Source: Comamonas terrae (GTDB lineage Bacteria; Pseudomonadota; Gammaproteobacteria; Burkholderiales; Burkholderiaceae_C). From it: 45,002 nt of DNA. The notes under the pieces are model-generated. The model was not told the origin of the DNA and ran no database searches. It was given only the letters and a program-made list of their open reading frames with translations. Shown here piece after piece: positions 8,885 through 17,860 of this stretch. Where the stretch lies: assembly GCF_001544075.1 (NCBI RefSeq), contig NZ_BCNT01000024.1:1-45002 (forward strand). Reading direction: 5' to 3'. The stretch's first letter is position 1. The number at the start of each line of letters is the position of its first letter. Position numbers and translations under genes: made by a program.

Positions 8885-9185
8885 GCATCACCTTTGCAAT
8901 GAAAGGAATCCGAGGGATACAGCCGCATGCCGTCCTTTCGCTTCGGCACGCCGCCCGGCGGAGCGCAGAAGACCTGCCCACCCGCCACTTATTGATCACA
9001 ATGATGCAACAATAATTGCATCAATCAGGCAAAACAAGAGTCAATAAATCTAAAGAAACATTTTTCGTCCTAAATTTAAACGCAAAATATGTAACACAAG
9101 GCAAAACAAGGCGGTTTTCGACTGACTTTTCCGGCCAAGCTGGTAACAATGGCCGCTGTTACAAATCACGAACCGAGGATTGTTC
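8885..9185. promoter_or_regulatory. Divergent regulatory region between the SIMPL gene and ompR
   Basis: No gene is visible. The stretch from about 8990 to 9110 is markedly AT-rich for this genome. It contains a perfect inverted repeat TGATGCAA-N6-TTGCATCA (9002-9023). There are three GTAACA-type boxes: GTAACA at 9091-9096, and GTAACA-N8-TGTTAC at 9143-9162, just upstream of the ompR ribosome-binding site (GAGG, 9175-9178). E. coli OmpR half-sites include GTAACA, so autoregulation is possible but unproven. Confidence 0.5.
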
Positions 9186-9917
9186 ATGGCAACGACAAAC
9201 AACCGTACCGACAAGATCCTGGTGGTGGATGACGATGCTCGTATCCGCGACCTGCTGCGCCGCTACCTGACGCAGGAAGGCTTCGAGATCATGATTGCCG
9301 AAGACGGCAAGGCCCTGAACCGCATCCTGCTGCGCGAGACGGTGGACCTGATCGTGCTGGACCTGATGATGCCCGGCGAGGACGGCCTCTCGATCTGCCG
9401 CCGCCTGCGCTCGGCCAATGACCGCACCCCCATCATCATGCTCACCGCCAAGGGCGAGGACGTGGACCGCATCGTGGGCCTGGAAGTCGGGGCCGACGAC
9501 TACCTGGGCAAGCCCTTCAACCCGCGCGAACTGCTGGCGCGCATCCACGCCGTGCTGCGCCGCCGCCCGCCGCAGGAAGCGCCGGGCGCGCCTTCGGGCG
9601 ACAACGAGGTCGTGACCTTCGGCCCCTTCACCTTCGACCTGGGCACGCGCGTACTGCAGAAGAACGGCGAGGAACTGCCGCTGACCACCGGCGAATTCGC
9701 CATGCTCAAGGCCCTGGTGCGCCACCCGCGCCAGCCGCTGTCGCGCGAAAAGCTGGCCCTGCTGGCACGCGGCCGCGAGTTCGAGCCCTTTGACCGCAGC
9801 CTGGACGTGCAGGTCTCGCGCCTGCGCAAGCTCATCGAGGAAGATGCGGCTGCGCCGCGCTACATCCAGACCGTCTGGGGCGTGGGCTATGTGTTCGTGC
9901 CCGATGGCGTGAACTGA
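9186..9917 (+). CDS. ompR: OmpR-type response regulator
   Basis: 243 aa. Receiver domain (about 10-125) with acidic pocket DDD at 15-17, phosphoacceptor D59 in VLDLMMPGEDG, T88 region MLTAKG and conserved K109 in YLGKPF. A winged-helix DNA-binding domain (about 145-240) has the LTTGEFAMLKALV and SLDVQVSRLRKLIE signature of the OmpR/PhoB class and ends VWGVGYVFVPDG. The ATG at 9186 has GAGG 7 nt upstream; a TTG two codons earlier is less likely. The partner kinase is encoded 334 bp downstream. The pair looks like the OmpR/EnvZ system of beta- and gammaproteobacteria; the exact signal and regulon are not readable here. Confidence 0.9.
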   Translation: MATTNNRTDKILVVDDDARIRDLLRRYLTQEGFEIMIAEDGKALNRILLRETVDLIVLDLMMPGEDGLSICRRLRSANDRTPIIMLTAKGEDVDRIVGLEVGADDYLGKPFNPRELLARIHAVLRRRPPQEAPGAPSGDNEVVTFGPFTFDLGTRVLQKNGEELPLTTGEFAMLKALVRHPRQPLSREKLALLARGREFEPFDRSLDVQVSRLRKLIEEDAAAPRYIQTVWGVGYVFVPDGVN

Positions 9918-10251
9918 CCGGCCCCATGCACGCACGGCCATGCTGTCGTGCAGCCATTGGCCTTCACCGCAGTAGCACATTCATTGCTCGGGAAATGTCA
10001 TCTTTTCATGACAAAGCCAGACCAAACGCGGTATGGTGCCGACCTTGCCCGGACCGCGGGCCGGGAGGCGGCCGCCAGGCCGCGGCTGTGGCCTGTTTGT
10101 CACGGCAAAGACAACCCGTAACTTCGGGCGGCAGCGCATGGCGTAGGCTTGGTGCCCACCATGACACCGCCCGAGAGAAATTGAAGCGACCACTCATTTT
10201 CAGCGACAGCCGCTCGTCCCTGCTCCCACCGCTATTTGCACATTGCTGCTC
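9918..10251 (+). other. Intergenic region between ompR and the kinase gene
   Basis: 334 bp without a convincing gene. It holds a perfect inverted repeat TGTCAT-N6-ATGACA (9996-10013) and GC-rich dyads near 10060-10095, but no run of Ts marking a terminator. The unusual length between a regulator and its kinase suggests that the kinase may have its own promoter. Short reading frames crossing this gap have no recognisable content. Confidence 0.4.
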
Positions 10252-11742
10252 ATGAGTGTCTTTTCCGCCACGCCCGCCGACGCCACCAGCCCCGTGCCAT
10301 TGGAGTACGAGCGGCGCCTGACCGCGCGCTCGCCCCTGGGGCTGAATCTTTTCTGGCGCACGTTCTGCCTGCTGGCCCTGTTGCTGGTGGGCAGCATCCT
10401 GGCATGGCTGCAGACACTGCGCGCGCTGGATTTCGAACCGCGCACGCTGCACACGGCGCAGCAGATCGCCTCGCTGGTCAACCTGAGCCGGGCGGCCCTG
10501 GTGCACTCGGATGCGATCAACCGCGTCTCGCTGATCAAGACCATGGCCGACCAGGAAGGCGTGCGCATCCTGCCGCGCGAGCCCGGCGACAGCTTCGAGC
10601 TGCTGGACCAGAACACGCTGGGCAAGCGGCTGACCGAGGAACTCACGCGCCGCCTGGGCTACGGCACCATCGTGGCGCGCAGCGTCAACGGCGAACCGGG
10701 ACTGTGGGTGGGCTTCACCATCAATGGCGACCGCAACTGGCTGCTCATGGACCGCTCGCGCTTCACGCCGGCCAGCGGGCGCACCTGGCTGATCTGGCTG
10801 GTCACGGCCGGGCTGCTGTCGCTGATCGGCGCCGCGGCCATCGCGCGGCTGATCAACCGGCCGCTCAAGCAGCTGTCGTTCGCCGCCAACCGCGTGCGCG
10901 ACGGCGACTTCGACGCCAGCCAGCTCGACGAGGAAGCCGTGACCAGCGAGATCCGCGAAGTCAACATCGGCTTCAACCGCATGGCCCAGAAACTGGCCAA
11001 GCTGGAGCAGGACCGCGCGGTCATGCTGGCCGGCATCTCGCACGACCTGCGCACGCCGCTGGCGCGCCTGCGCCTGGAAACCGAAATGAGCGTGGACGAC
11101 GAAGTCGCGCGCGAGCACATGGTGGCCGACATCGTGCAGCTGGATGCAACCATCGACAAATTCCTCGACTACGCGCGCCCCGACCATGTGACGCTGAGCC
11201 CCGTGGACCTGCATGCCGTGGTCTCTTCCTGCGTCTATGCCGTGCAGGACCATCGCGAGCTGCAGATTTCCATGGCCGTGCCCGAAGGCATGTACGTGCT
11301 GGCCGACGAGGTGGAACTGGCCCGCGTGATCTCCAACCTGTTCGAGAACGCGCGCCGGTATGGCAAGACGCCCGACACCGAATCCACCTATGTGGACGTG
11401 ACCGTCAAGGAAAACGGCAGCTGGCTCGTGGTGCGCATCCGCGACCACGGCACGGGCGTTCCGCCCGAACAGCTGGCCAGCCTGACCCAGCCGTTCTTCC
11501 GCGGCGACTCGGCGCGCACGGCAGCGGCCGGTGCCGGCCTGGGCCTGTCCATCGTCGACAAGACGGTCCAGCGCATGGGCGGCGTTTTTGCACTGTCCAA
11601 CTCCTCCTCGGGCGGCTTGGTCGCTCACATCCAGCTGCAACGCGCCATGGGTGTGACCGAAGGCGCCGCACCCGAGCAGCGCCTGCAGCGCCCCCAGATC
11701 AAGCGCCACTTGCGCCAGCGCAATGCGGACGCCGAAGATTGA
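10252..11742 (+). CDS. envZ: EnvZ-like sensor histidine kinase
   Basis: 496 aa inner-membrane kinase. First transmembrane helix about 36-55 (LFWRTFCLLALLLVGSILAW), periplasmic sensor domain about 56-176, second helix about 177-199, HAMP 200-252. The phosphoacceptor H264 lies in the H-box GISHDLRTPLARLRLE. The catalytic domain has N-box NLFENARRYG, G1 DHGTGVP, an F-box-like PFFRGDSART and G2 GAGLGLSIV. The C-terminal 30 residues are basic and rich in Gln. The start is the ATG at 10252; a TTG three codons upstream is less likely. Cognate partner of the OmpR-type regulator upstream. The call as EnvZ rests on pairing and architecture. Confidence 0.88.
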   Translation: MSVFSATPADATSPVPLEYERRLTARSPLGLNLFWRTFCLLALLLVGSILAWLQTLRALDFEPRTLHTAQQIASLVNLSRAALVHSDAINRVSLIKTMADQEGVRILPREPGDSFELLDQNTLGKRLTEELTRRLGYGTIVARSVNGEPGLWVGFTINGDRNWLLMDRSRFTPASGRTWLIWLVTAGLLSLIGAAAIARLINRPLKQLSFAANRVRDGDFDASQLDEEAVTSEIREVNIGFNRMAQKLAKLEQDRAVMLAGISHDLRTPLARLRLETEMSVDDEVAREHMVADIVQLDATIDKFLDYARPDHVTLSPVDLHAVVSSCVYAVQDHRELQISMAVPEGMYVLADEVELARVISNLFENARRYGKTPDTESTYVDVTVKENGSWLVVRIRDHGTGVPPEQLASLTQPFFRGDSARTAAAGAGLGLSIVDKTVQRMGGVFALSNSSSGGLVAHIQLQRAMGVTEGAAPEQRLQRPQIKRHLRQRNADAED

Positions 11743-12030
11743 TGCAGCGCAATCGAAAGCCCTGCCGGCTCGAGTCCCTCCCCCTTCCGGACTGAGGCCC
11801 ATCGACCCGCTACCTGGCGGATATCGCAGCCGGCCCTTGCGCTTCTTTCACCCCGCCCGACGCCCATGATGATTTTTTAGGCATTGCAGGCAAACCTCCA
11901 GCCGGTGCGGGTTTGCGCGGTTACCCGGGCAGTTGTCCACAAGAGAATCCCCACAATCCGGGGACAAAGGCAAGCGCCCCACGCCGGCTCGCCGCATGGG
12001 GAAGCGTCCGGGCTGCACAATAGCGTCCAT

Positions 12031-12696
12031 ATGCCCAGAATCAAACCGCCCAGCAAGGAAGAATCCGCGCTGCTGCCCTCTTATGCAGGCCTGCCCGACA
12101 GCGCCATCCACGTGCCGCAGACCGAGGCCGATTTCGCGCTGGCGCGCCAGCGCCTGCTGTCGGCGACGGTCCTGGGCTTCGATACCGAGAGCAAGCCGCT
12201 GTTTCACAGCAGCCAGACCGATACCGGCCCGCATGTGGTGCAGCTTGCCACGGAGCAGGAAGCTTGGCTGTTGCAGCTGCACCATCCGCAAGCCGTGGAA
12301 CTGGCCCGCGAAGTGCTGGCCCACGCAGGCATCTGCAAGGCAGGCTTCGGCCTGGACAACGACAGGCATGCGCTGCCGCGCAAGCTGGGCGTGGAGCTGC
12401 ACAACATCCTGGACCTGGACCGCGTCTTCAAACGCCATGGCTATGGAGCCTCGGTCGGCGTGCGGGCGGCCGCGGCGCTGGTGCTGGGGCAGAACTTCCG
12501 CAAGTCCAAGAAGACCAGCACCTCGAACTGGGCCGTGCGCCAGCTCAGCGAAGCGCAACGCCGCTATGCGGCCCATGATGCACATGCGGCAGCGCGGGTG
12601 CAGGCTGCGCTGGCCGGATGGGAACACCGGCAGCCCCCCGTGCCGGCACCAGGCAGGCGCCCACGCCCGGGCCCGCAGGCACAGCCCCAGGCCTGA
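12031..12696 (+). CDS. 3'-5' exonuclease, DEDDy family
   Basis: 221 aa single-domain protein of the RNase D/WRN exonuclease superfamily. Exo I is GFDTES (D51, E53), Exo II is GFGLDNDRHAL (D111), and Exo III is YAAHDAHAA (Y179, D183), so all acidic ligands for the two catalytic metals are present. It lacks the HRDC domains of RNase D. The last 25 residues are Pro-, Arg- and Gln-rich and probably disordered. The ATG at 12031 starts MPRIKPPSKEE; the frame stays open upstream to 11884 without homology. Probably trims 3' ends of DNA or structured RNA; the natural substrate is unknown. Confidence 0.85.
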   Translation: MPRIKPPSKEESALLPSYAGLPDSAIHVPQTEADFALARQRLLSATVLGFDTESKPLFHSSQTDTGPHVVQLATEQEAWLLQLHHPQAVELAREVLAHAGICKAGFGLDNDRHALPRKLGVELHNILDLDRVFKRHGYGASVGVRAAAALVLGQNFRKSKKTSTSNWAVRQLSEAQRRYAAHDAHAAARVQAALAGWEHRQPPVPAPGRRPRPGPQAQPQA

Positions 12697-12731
12697 GGGC
12701 CGTCGCACGGCGCTTTCGCCCGGTGCCCTGT

Positions 12732-13967
12732 TCAGGCAAAGGCCTGCAGATGGATGCGGTCGCGCCCGGCCTGCTTGGCCGCATAGGACAGCACATCGGC
12801 CTCGTCCAGCGAGGCGCGCAGCGACTGCCTTGTCTGCACCGCGGCAATGCCGAAGCTCATGGTGATGCGCATGTCGGGCGGAAGCATGGCCAGCGGCATG
12901 GCACGCAGCTGCTCCCGGATGCGCTGCACCACCTTCTCCGCCTCCGGCAACTGCACGCGGCCCAGCAGCAGCACGAATTCCTCGCCGCCAAAGCGCGCCA
13001 CCAGGTCCTGCTCCCTGACCTGCTGCATCAGCAACTCGGACACGGCCTGCAGCACCTGGTCGCCGCAGGCATGGCCGCAACGGTCATTCACGCGCTTGAA
13101 GTGGTCGATATCCCCGACCACGGCCACCCAGGGTCCGCTGCGTCCGTTGCCCAGCAGTGCATCGGCGGCCTCCTCGAAGCCGCGGCGGTTGAGCAGGCGT
13201 GTCAGGGGATCACGGTTGCGCTCGTCGCGCATGCTCATGTAGACGGTGCGCATGGAGCAGGCCAGCAGCAGCACGGAAAACCAGATGGCAAACAGCAGGC
13301 TGCCGGCCAGCATGGCAAGCCAGTAGCCCGAGTGCGTCAGCACGATCGGCCCATGGGCGGGCACCAGCAAGGCCGCGGTAGCGGCCCTGAGCACATGGTA
13401 GGCCGCCAGTCCCAGAAACGACCAGTGCAGCAGGCGCTCCAGCCGGTCGGCAGGCAGCCGGGCCCGCCACAGGCGGCGCGCGGGCAGCAGCAGCAGGGCG
13501 CCAACGCCCAGATTGAGCCATTGCATGCGCGCCCACAAGTCGTCATGCATCCGCGAGTGGTAGTAAAGCCCGGCCAGCGTCGCCGCCGAGATCAGCGCCC
13601 CGGCCTGCCAGGAGATGGACCCGATACCGGCCCGCAGCGCCATGCCCTGGGCCAGGCACCAGAGCCCGGCCAGGTACAGCACGGCGGTGAACAGCGACCA
13701 CTGGCTCAGCTGCGCATTGCTCATCAGGCTTTGCAGCCCCATGGCCAGGGAAGGGAGCACATAGCCTGCTGCCACCCACAGCAGAAAGCGCGCGGACCTG
13801 CTGCGGCGCTGCACCCACCAGCAGGCGACCAACACCATGCCCAGCGCAATCACCCCGGCCGGCGCGGTCAACGAGAAATATTGATGGGCATTCACGTTCA
13901 CGATTCGCTCTGGCAAAACCCGGTCAGGGCGCTCAAGGACAGGGCCGCTGCACGCCGTTGCATGCAT
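12732..13967 (-). CDS. Membrane-anchored diguanylate cyclase (GGDEF)
   Basis: 411 aa. The N-terminal half is a polytopic membrane sensor with about six to seven hydrophobic helices (from GVIALGMVLVACWW to LLFAIWFSVLLLACS, about residues 36-240). The C-terminal half is a GGDEF domain that makes c-di-GMP. The active-site motif is GGEEF at 327-331. The inhibitory I-site RxxD (REQD) stands exactly five residues before it, so product inhibition is likely. DPLTRLLNRRGF opens the domain. The ATG at 13967 is used; a GTG at 13898 (VNVNAHQYF) is a reasonable alternative because the first 23 residues look non-conserved. Converges with the exonuclease gene and is divergent from metY. Confidence 0.88.
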   Translation of the reverse strand: MHATACSGPVLERPDRVLPERIVNVNAHQYFSLTAPAGVIALGMVLVACWWVQRRSRSARFLLWVAAGYVLPSLAMGLQSLMSNAQLSQWSLFTAVLYLAGLWCLAQGMALRAGIGSISWQAGALISAATLAGLYYHSRMHDDLWARMQWLNLGVGALLLLPARRLWRARLPADRLERLLHWSFLGLAAYHVLRAATAALLVPAHGPIVLTHSGYWLAMLAGSLLFAIWFSVLLLACSMRTVYMSMRDERNRDPLTRLLNRRGFEEAADALLGNGRSGPWVAVVGDIDHFKRVNDRCGHACGDQVLQAVSELLMQQVREQDLVARFGGEEFVLLLGRVQLPEAEKVVQRIREQLRAMPLAMLPPDMRITMSFGIAAVQTRQSLRASLDEADVLSYAAKQAGRDRIHLQAFA

Positions 13968-14126
13968 GGCCGCCGGCTCGTTTCAAAGTGTATCAGCGGA
14001 TTCTGCGCGGCATAAGCACATAGCGAATCCGTTGTTTCCCCTTCCCGCGGCCGCCACCCATAATGGCCGCTCGCACCGGGTCCCAGAGCCCCTTCCCCGA
14101 TTCTTTCCGTGAATAAAAGGTTGCAG

Positions 14127-15410
14127 ATGCATATCGAGACATTGGCCGTACATGCCGGCTACTCCCCCGATCCCACGACCAAGGCCGTGGCCGTGCCCAT
14201 CTACCAGACGGTGGCCTATGCCTTCGACAGCGCCCAGCACGGCGCCGACCTGTTCGACCTCAAGGTGCCGGGCAATATCTACTCGCGCATCATGAACCCC
14301 ACGAACGACGTGCTCGAAAAGCGCGTGGCGGCACTGGAAGGCGGCATCGCCGCCGTGGCCGTGGCTTCGGGCATGGCGGCCATCACCTATGCCATCCAGG
14401 CGATTGCCGAGGCCGGCGACAACATCGTCTCGGCCAGCACGCTCTACGGCGGCACCTACAACCTCTTCGCCCACACCTTCCCGCAGCAGGGCATCACGGT
14501 GCGCTTCGCCGATCCGCGCGACCCGGCCAGCTTTGCCAGGCTCATCGACGACAGGACCAAGGCGGTGTTCGTCGAATCCATCGGCAACCCGCTGGGCAAT
14601 GTGACCGACATCGCCGCGCTGGCCAAGGTGGCCCACGACCACGGCGTGCCGCTGATCGTGGACAACACCGTGCCCAGCCCCTACCTGCTGCGCCCCATCG
14701 AGCATGGCGCCGACATCGTGGTGCATGCGCTGACCAAATACCTGGGCGGCCACGGCAACAGCATCGGCGGCGCCATCGTGGACAGCGGCAAATTCCCCTG
14801 GGCCCGGCACAAGGCGCGCTTCAGGCGCCTGAACGAGCCCGATGTGAGCTACCACGGCGTGGTCTATACCGAGGCCCTGGGCGAGGCCGCCTACATCGGC
14901 CGCGTGCGCGTGGTGCCGCTGCGCAACACGGGTGCGGCCCTGTCGCCGCACAACGCCTTCCTGATCCTGCAGGGCATAGAGACGCTGGCGCTGCGCATGG
15001 ACCGCATCTGCGAGAACACGCAGAAGATCGCCGAGACGCTGCAAAGCCACCCCAAGGTGGAATGGGTGCGCTACGCAGGCCTGAAGGACCACCCCGACCA
15101 TGCGCTCGTGCAGCGCCAGCTGGGCGGCCGGGCATCGGGCATTCTGTCGTTCAGCCTCAAGGCGGCTGACGGCGATGCGCGCGCGGCCGGTGCGCGTTTC
15201 CTCGACGCACTGCAGCTGTTCACCCGCCTGGTGAACATCGGCGATGCCAAGTCGCTGGCCACGCACCCCGCCTCGACCACGCATCGCCAGCTCGATGCGG
15301 CCGAACTGGCCAAGGCCGGCGTCAGCGAAGGCATGGTGCGCCTGTCCATCGGCATCGAGCACATCGACGATCTGCTGCAAGACCTGAACCAGGCCCTGGC
15401 CGCGGTTTGA
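14127..15410 (+). CDS. metY: O-acetylhomoserine sulfhydrylase (Cys/Met metabolism PLP enzyme)
   Basis: 427 aa. Makes homocysteine from O-acetylhomoserine and sulfide in direct sulfhydrylation for methionine synthesis. PLP lysine K204 in [11 protein letters not shown]; conserved ASGMAAI (80-86), [11 protein letters not shown] (104-114), [13 protein letters not shown] (178-190). The C-terminal [14 protein letters not shown] and [17 protein letters not shown] are typical of the family, and the length fits MetY better than the shorter MetB/MetC. The ATG at 14127 has AAAGG about 7 nt upstream; a GTG 18 bp earlier is possible. Followed by a terminator and convergent with egtB. Confidence 0.92.
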   Translation: MHIETLAVHAGYSPDPTTKAVAVPIYQTVAYAFDSAQHGADLFDLKVPGNIYSRIMNPTNDVLEKRVAALEGGIAAVAVASGMAAITYAIQAIAEAGDNIVSASTLYGGTYNLFAHTFPQQGITVRFADPRDPASFARLIDDRTKAVFVESIGNPLGNVTDIAALAKVAHDHGVPLIVDNTVPSPYLLRPIEHGADIVVHALTKYLGGHGNSIGGAIVDSGKFPWARHKARFRRLNEPDVSYHGVVYTEALGEAAYIGRVRVVPLRNTGAALSPHNAFLILQGIETLALRMDRICENTQKIAETLQSHPKVEWVRYAGLKDHPDHALVQRQLGGRASGILSFSLKAADGDARAAGARFLDALQLFTRLVNIGDAKSLATHPASTTHRQLDAAELAKAGVSEGMVRLSIGIEHIDDLLQDLNQALAAV

Positions 15411-15420
15411 AGCATTTAGG

Positions 15421-15460
15421 GCTGCAGCGCTTTTCCATCAAGCGCTGGCAGCTCTTTATT
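15421..15460 (+). terminator. Terminator downstream of metY
   Basis: Imperfect hairpin with arms GCTGC-A-GCGCTT and AAGCGC-TG-GCAGC (15421-15452), followed by TCTTTATT. It lies 10 bp after the metY stop, between convergent metY and egtB. The GCGCTT...AAGCGC core recalls a repeat seen widely in Comamonadaceae intergenic regions (from memory, not checked). Confidence 0.6.
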
Positions 15461-15486
15461 CAGTAGCATCGGAGCGGGCGAAGCTG

Positions 15487-16818
15487 TCAGCCGGCATCGC
15501 GTGCCAGCCGCAGCCCCGTCATCTGCCAGCGGGCAGCGGCGGGAAAAAAGTTGCGGTAGCTCGCCCGCGCATGGCCCGGGGGCGTCAGGCAGGAGCCGCC
15601 GCGCAGCACGTACTGGTTGACCATGAACTTGCCGTTGTATTCGCCCACGGCGCCCTCGGCCACGCGAAAGCCCGGGTAGGCCGCATAGGATGACTGGGTC
15701 CATTCCCAGACCTGCCCGAGCTGCATCCCGCCCGCCTCCTGCGCCATGGGCCAGGGATGCAAGCGCACCCGGTCACTCTCCTGCGGGCCCTCATCCCCCT
15801 CTTCTTCGGCCAGCGGCCAGTGCGGTGCCATCGCGGCCTCCCATTCGGCCTCGGTGGGCAGGCGCGCACCGGCCCAGCGCGCATAGGCATCGGCCTCGTA
15901 ATAGGACAGATGGGCCACGGGCCGCGCCGGATGGAGCGGCAGGGCGCCATGCAGGCTGAACTCCTGCCAGCCAGCCTCCGCCGCCCCCGTGCTGCGCCAG
16001 TACCAGGGATGGAGCAGCTGCTGCGCCTCGCGCCAGTCCCAGCCTTCTGCCAGCCACCACTGCGGCTGGCCGTAGCCGCCGCTGCGCACAAACGCCAGGA
16101 ACTCGGCGTTGCTCACCGGCCGGCTCGCAATCTCGGCCGCCTGCAGAAACACCGCATGCCGCGGCAGCTCGTTGTCGAACGCAAAGCCCTGCCCCGCATG
16201 GCCTGTCTCGTGCAGGCCGCGCTGCACCGGCAGCCAGTGCAGCGCCGGCACGGCATCGTCCTGGGCATCACCGGGACCACCGGGCGACACGGGGTCCGGC
16301 ATATAGGCGGGCCATAGCGGATGGCAGGACAGCAGATGCTTGATGTCGGTCAGCAGCAGTTCCTGGTGCTGCTGTTCGTGCTGCAGGCCCAGCTCCACCA
16401 GATCGCCGATGGCGCGGCAGGCCTCGGGCCCCTTTCTCGTGCCGCGCGCCATACTTTCCAGCAGCGCCAGCATGCGCTCGTCCACCGCATCGCGGTAGTC
16501 CCGCACCTGCTGCAGCGAGGGCCGCGTGAGCAGGCCGCGCCGTGCGCGCGGATGGCGCTCGCCCACCTGCTGGTAGTAGGAGTTGAACAGCATGCGGAAC
16601 GACGGATCGAACGCCTCGTATCCGGGCACATGCGCGGCCAGCACGAAGGTCTCGAAGAACCAGGTGGTGTGGGCCAGGTGCCATTTGGCCGGACTGGCAT
16701 CGGGCATGGACTGCACGCAGGCGTCCTCGGCCGACAGCGGCTCGGCCAGCCGCTGGGTCCGGGCGCGCACGCGCAGGTAGCGCCCGGCCAGGGCCTGCAG
16801 CGCATGCGGCTCAGGCAT
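15487..16818 (-). CDS. egtB: Ergothioneine biosynthesis sulfoxide synthase EgtB
   Basis: 443 aa. A non-haem iron enzyme that uses O2 to join a thiol donor to trimethylhistidine (hercynine). The N-terminal DinB-like helical domain supplies the metal ligands: H50 in WHLAHTTWFFET and H147/H151 in LQHEQQHQE. The C-terminal FGE-sulfatase-like domain (about 205-443) has ARWAGARLPTEAEWE, GQVWEWTQSSY and LRGGSCLTPPGHARASYRNFF. The start is the ATG at 16818, inside the end of egtD: the two genes overlap by 8 bp and are surely translated together. No egtA, egtC or egtE is adjacent, so the thiol donor (cysteine or gamma-glutamylcysteine) cannot be settled here. Confidence 0.94.
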   Translation of the reverse strand: MPEPHALQALAGRYLRVRARTQRLAEPLSAEDACVQSMPDASPAKWHLAHTTWFFETFVLAAHVPGYEAFDPSFRMLFNSYYQQVGERHPRARRGLLTRPSLQQVRDYRDAVDERMLALLESMARGTRKGPEACRAIGDLVELGLQHEQQHQELLLTDIKHLLSCHPLWPAYMPDPVSPGGPGDAQDDAVPALHWLPVQRGLHETGHAGQGFAFDNELPRHAVFLQAAEIASRPVSNAEFLAFVRSGGYGQPQWWLAEGWDWREAQQLLHPWYWRSTGAAEAGWQEFSLHGALPLHPARPVAHLSYYEADAYARWAGARLPTEAEWEAAMAPHWPLAEEEGDEGPQESDRVRLHPWPMAQEAGGMQLGQVWEWTQSSYAAYPGFRVAEGAVGEYNGKFMVNQYVLRGGSCLTPPGHARASYRNFFPAAARWQMTGLRLARDAG

Positions 16819-17860
16819 GGGCGTGAATGACGGCAAACCAGTTCCGTGCATCGGTCCAGACGCGCTTGCGGCCGAAGCCGGCACGCGACAGCATGCCGAG
16901 AAACGTGCCCAGCGGGTATTTGTAGCTGTTTTCGGTGTGGATGGTCTCGCCCTCGGCGAACTGGCGCAGCCCTTGCGGCCAGCCCACGATCACCGGCCGC
17001 AGCGCACGCAAATGCATTTCCACACGCGAATGCACGGCGTCGAAGCGCGCCTCGTGCGCCCAGTCCTGCAGGTCGAAGTCGCTGCCCAGCACGCGGTTGA
17101 CATGCTGCAGCACATTGCGGTTGAAGGCGGCCGTCACGCCCTGGGCATCGTCGTAGGCGGCGATCAGCACCTCCCGGGGCTTGGGCAGGTCTATGCCGAT
17201 GAGCAGCGCGCCGTCGTCGCCCAGCAGGCTGCGCATATGGGCCAGCATGTGCTGGGCCTGAGCGGGGTCGAAGTTGCCGATGGAGGAGCCCGGGTAGAAC
17301 AGCAGGCGCCCGGCACGCGGCACGTCGGCCGGCAGGGCCCATTCCTGCGTGAAATCCGCAGCCACGGCGCGCGCTGCCATGGGCGAGAACTCCTGCTGCA
17401 GCCGCTGCACGGCCCGGGACAGGAAACCGGCCGCGATGTCCACGCCCACGAACTGCCGCGGCGCGAGGCTGCGGCACAGGCGGCGCACCTTCTCGCAATT
17501 GCCGGCGCCCAGCTCGATCAGCACCTGGCACGGGCCCATGGCCTCGGCCATGGCCTGCTCGTAGCGCGCCATGATGGCGTCCTCGGTTCGCGTCGGGTAG
17601 TACTCGGGCAGGCGCGTGATCTGCTCGAACAGCGCGCAGCCGCGCTCGTCGTAGAAGAACTTGGGAGAAATCTGCGCCGCGGGCTGCATCAGGCCCTGGC
17701 GCAATTCGCGCTGCAACTCCTGCTGCAGCTGGTGCTGCGAGGGCTGCGCGGGTTCGCGGGCACGGGCGCTGCTGCGCAGCGCGAAACGCCCCGTGGGCAA
17801 GGGCAGGGGCAATCGCCCGGCTCTGGAAAACTGCTCCGCCCGCATCGACATACCGTCCAT
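16811..17860 (-). CDS. egtD: L-histidine N-alpha-methyltransferase EgtD
   Basis: 349 aa. Trimethylates the alpha-amino group of histidine to hercynine with SAM, the first step of ergothioneine synthesis. SAM-binding motif ELGAGNCEKV at 116-125. The upstream SPKFFYDERGCALFEQIT and LPEYYPTRTE segments (about 65-93) and LLFYPGSSIGNF are diagnostic of EgtD. The late HTENSYKYP contains the Glu-x-Ser that binds histidine in characterised EgtD. The start at 17860 has AAGGAG 8-9 nt upstream, better than the ATG 51 bp earlier. About 45 extra N-terminal residues, rich in Pro/Gln/Arg, precede the conserved part. First gene of an egtD-egtB operon. Confidence 0.94.
   Translation of the reverse strand: MDGMSMRAEQFSRAGRLPLPLPTGRFALRSSARAREPAQPSQHQLQQELQRELRQGLMQPAAQISPKFFYDERGCALFEQITRLPEYYPTRTEDAIMARYEQAMAEAMGPCQVLIELGAGNCEKVRRLCRSLAPRQFVGVDIAAGFLSRAVQRLQQEFSPMAARAVAADFTQEWALPADVPRAGRLLFYPGSSIGNFDPAQAQHMLAHMRSLLGDDGALLIGIDLPKPREVLIAAYDDAQGVTAAFNRNVLQHVNRVLGSDFDLQDWAHEARFDAVHSRVEMHLRALRPVIVGWPQGLRQFAEGETIHTENSYKYPLGTFLGMLSRAGFGRKRVWTDARNWFAVIHAHA

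Noticed and set aside
11933..11941. DnaA-box-like TTGTCCACA near 11.93 kb
   Set aside because: A single site with one mismatch to TTATCCACA. There is no cluster of boxes, no AT-rich unwinding region and no dnaA/dnaN/gidA neighbours, so it is not an origin.
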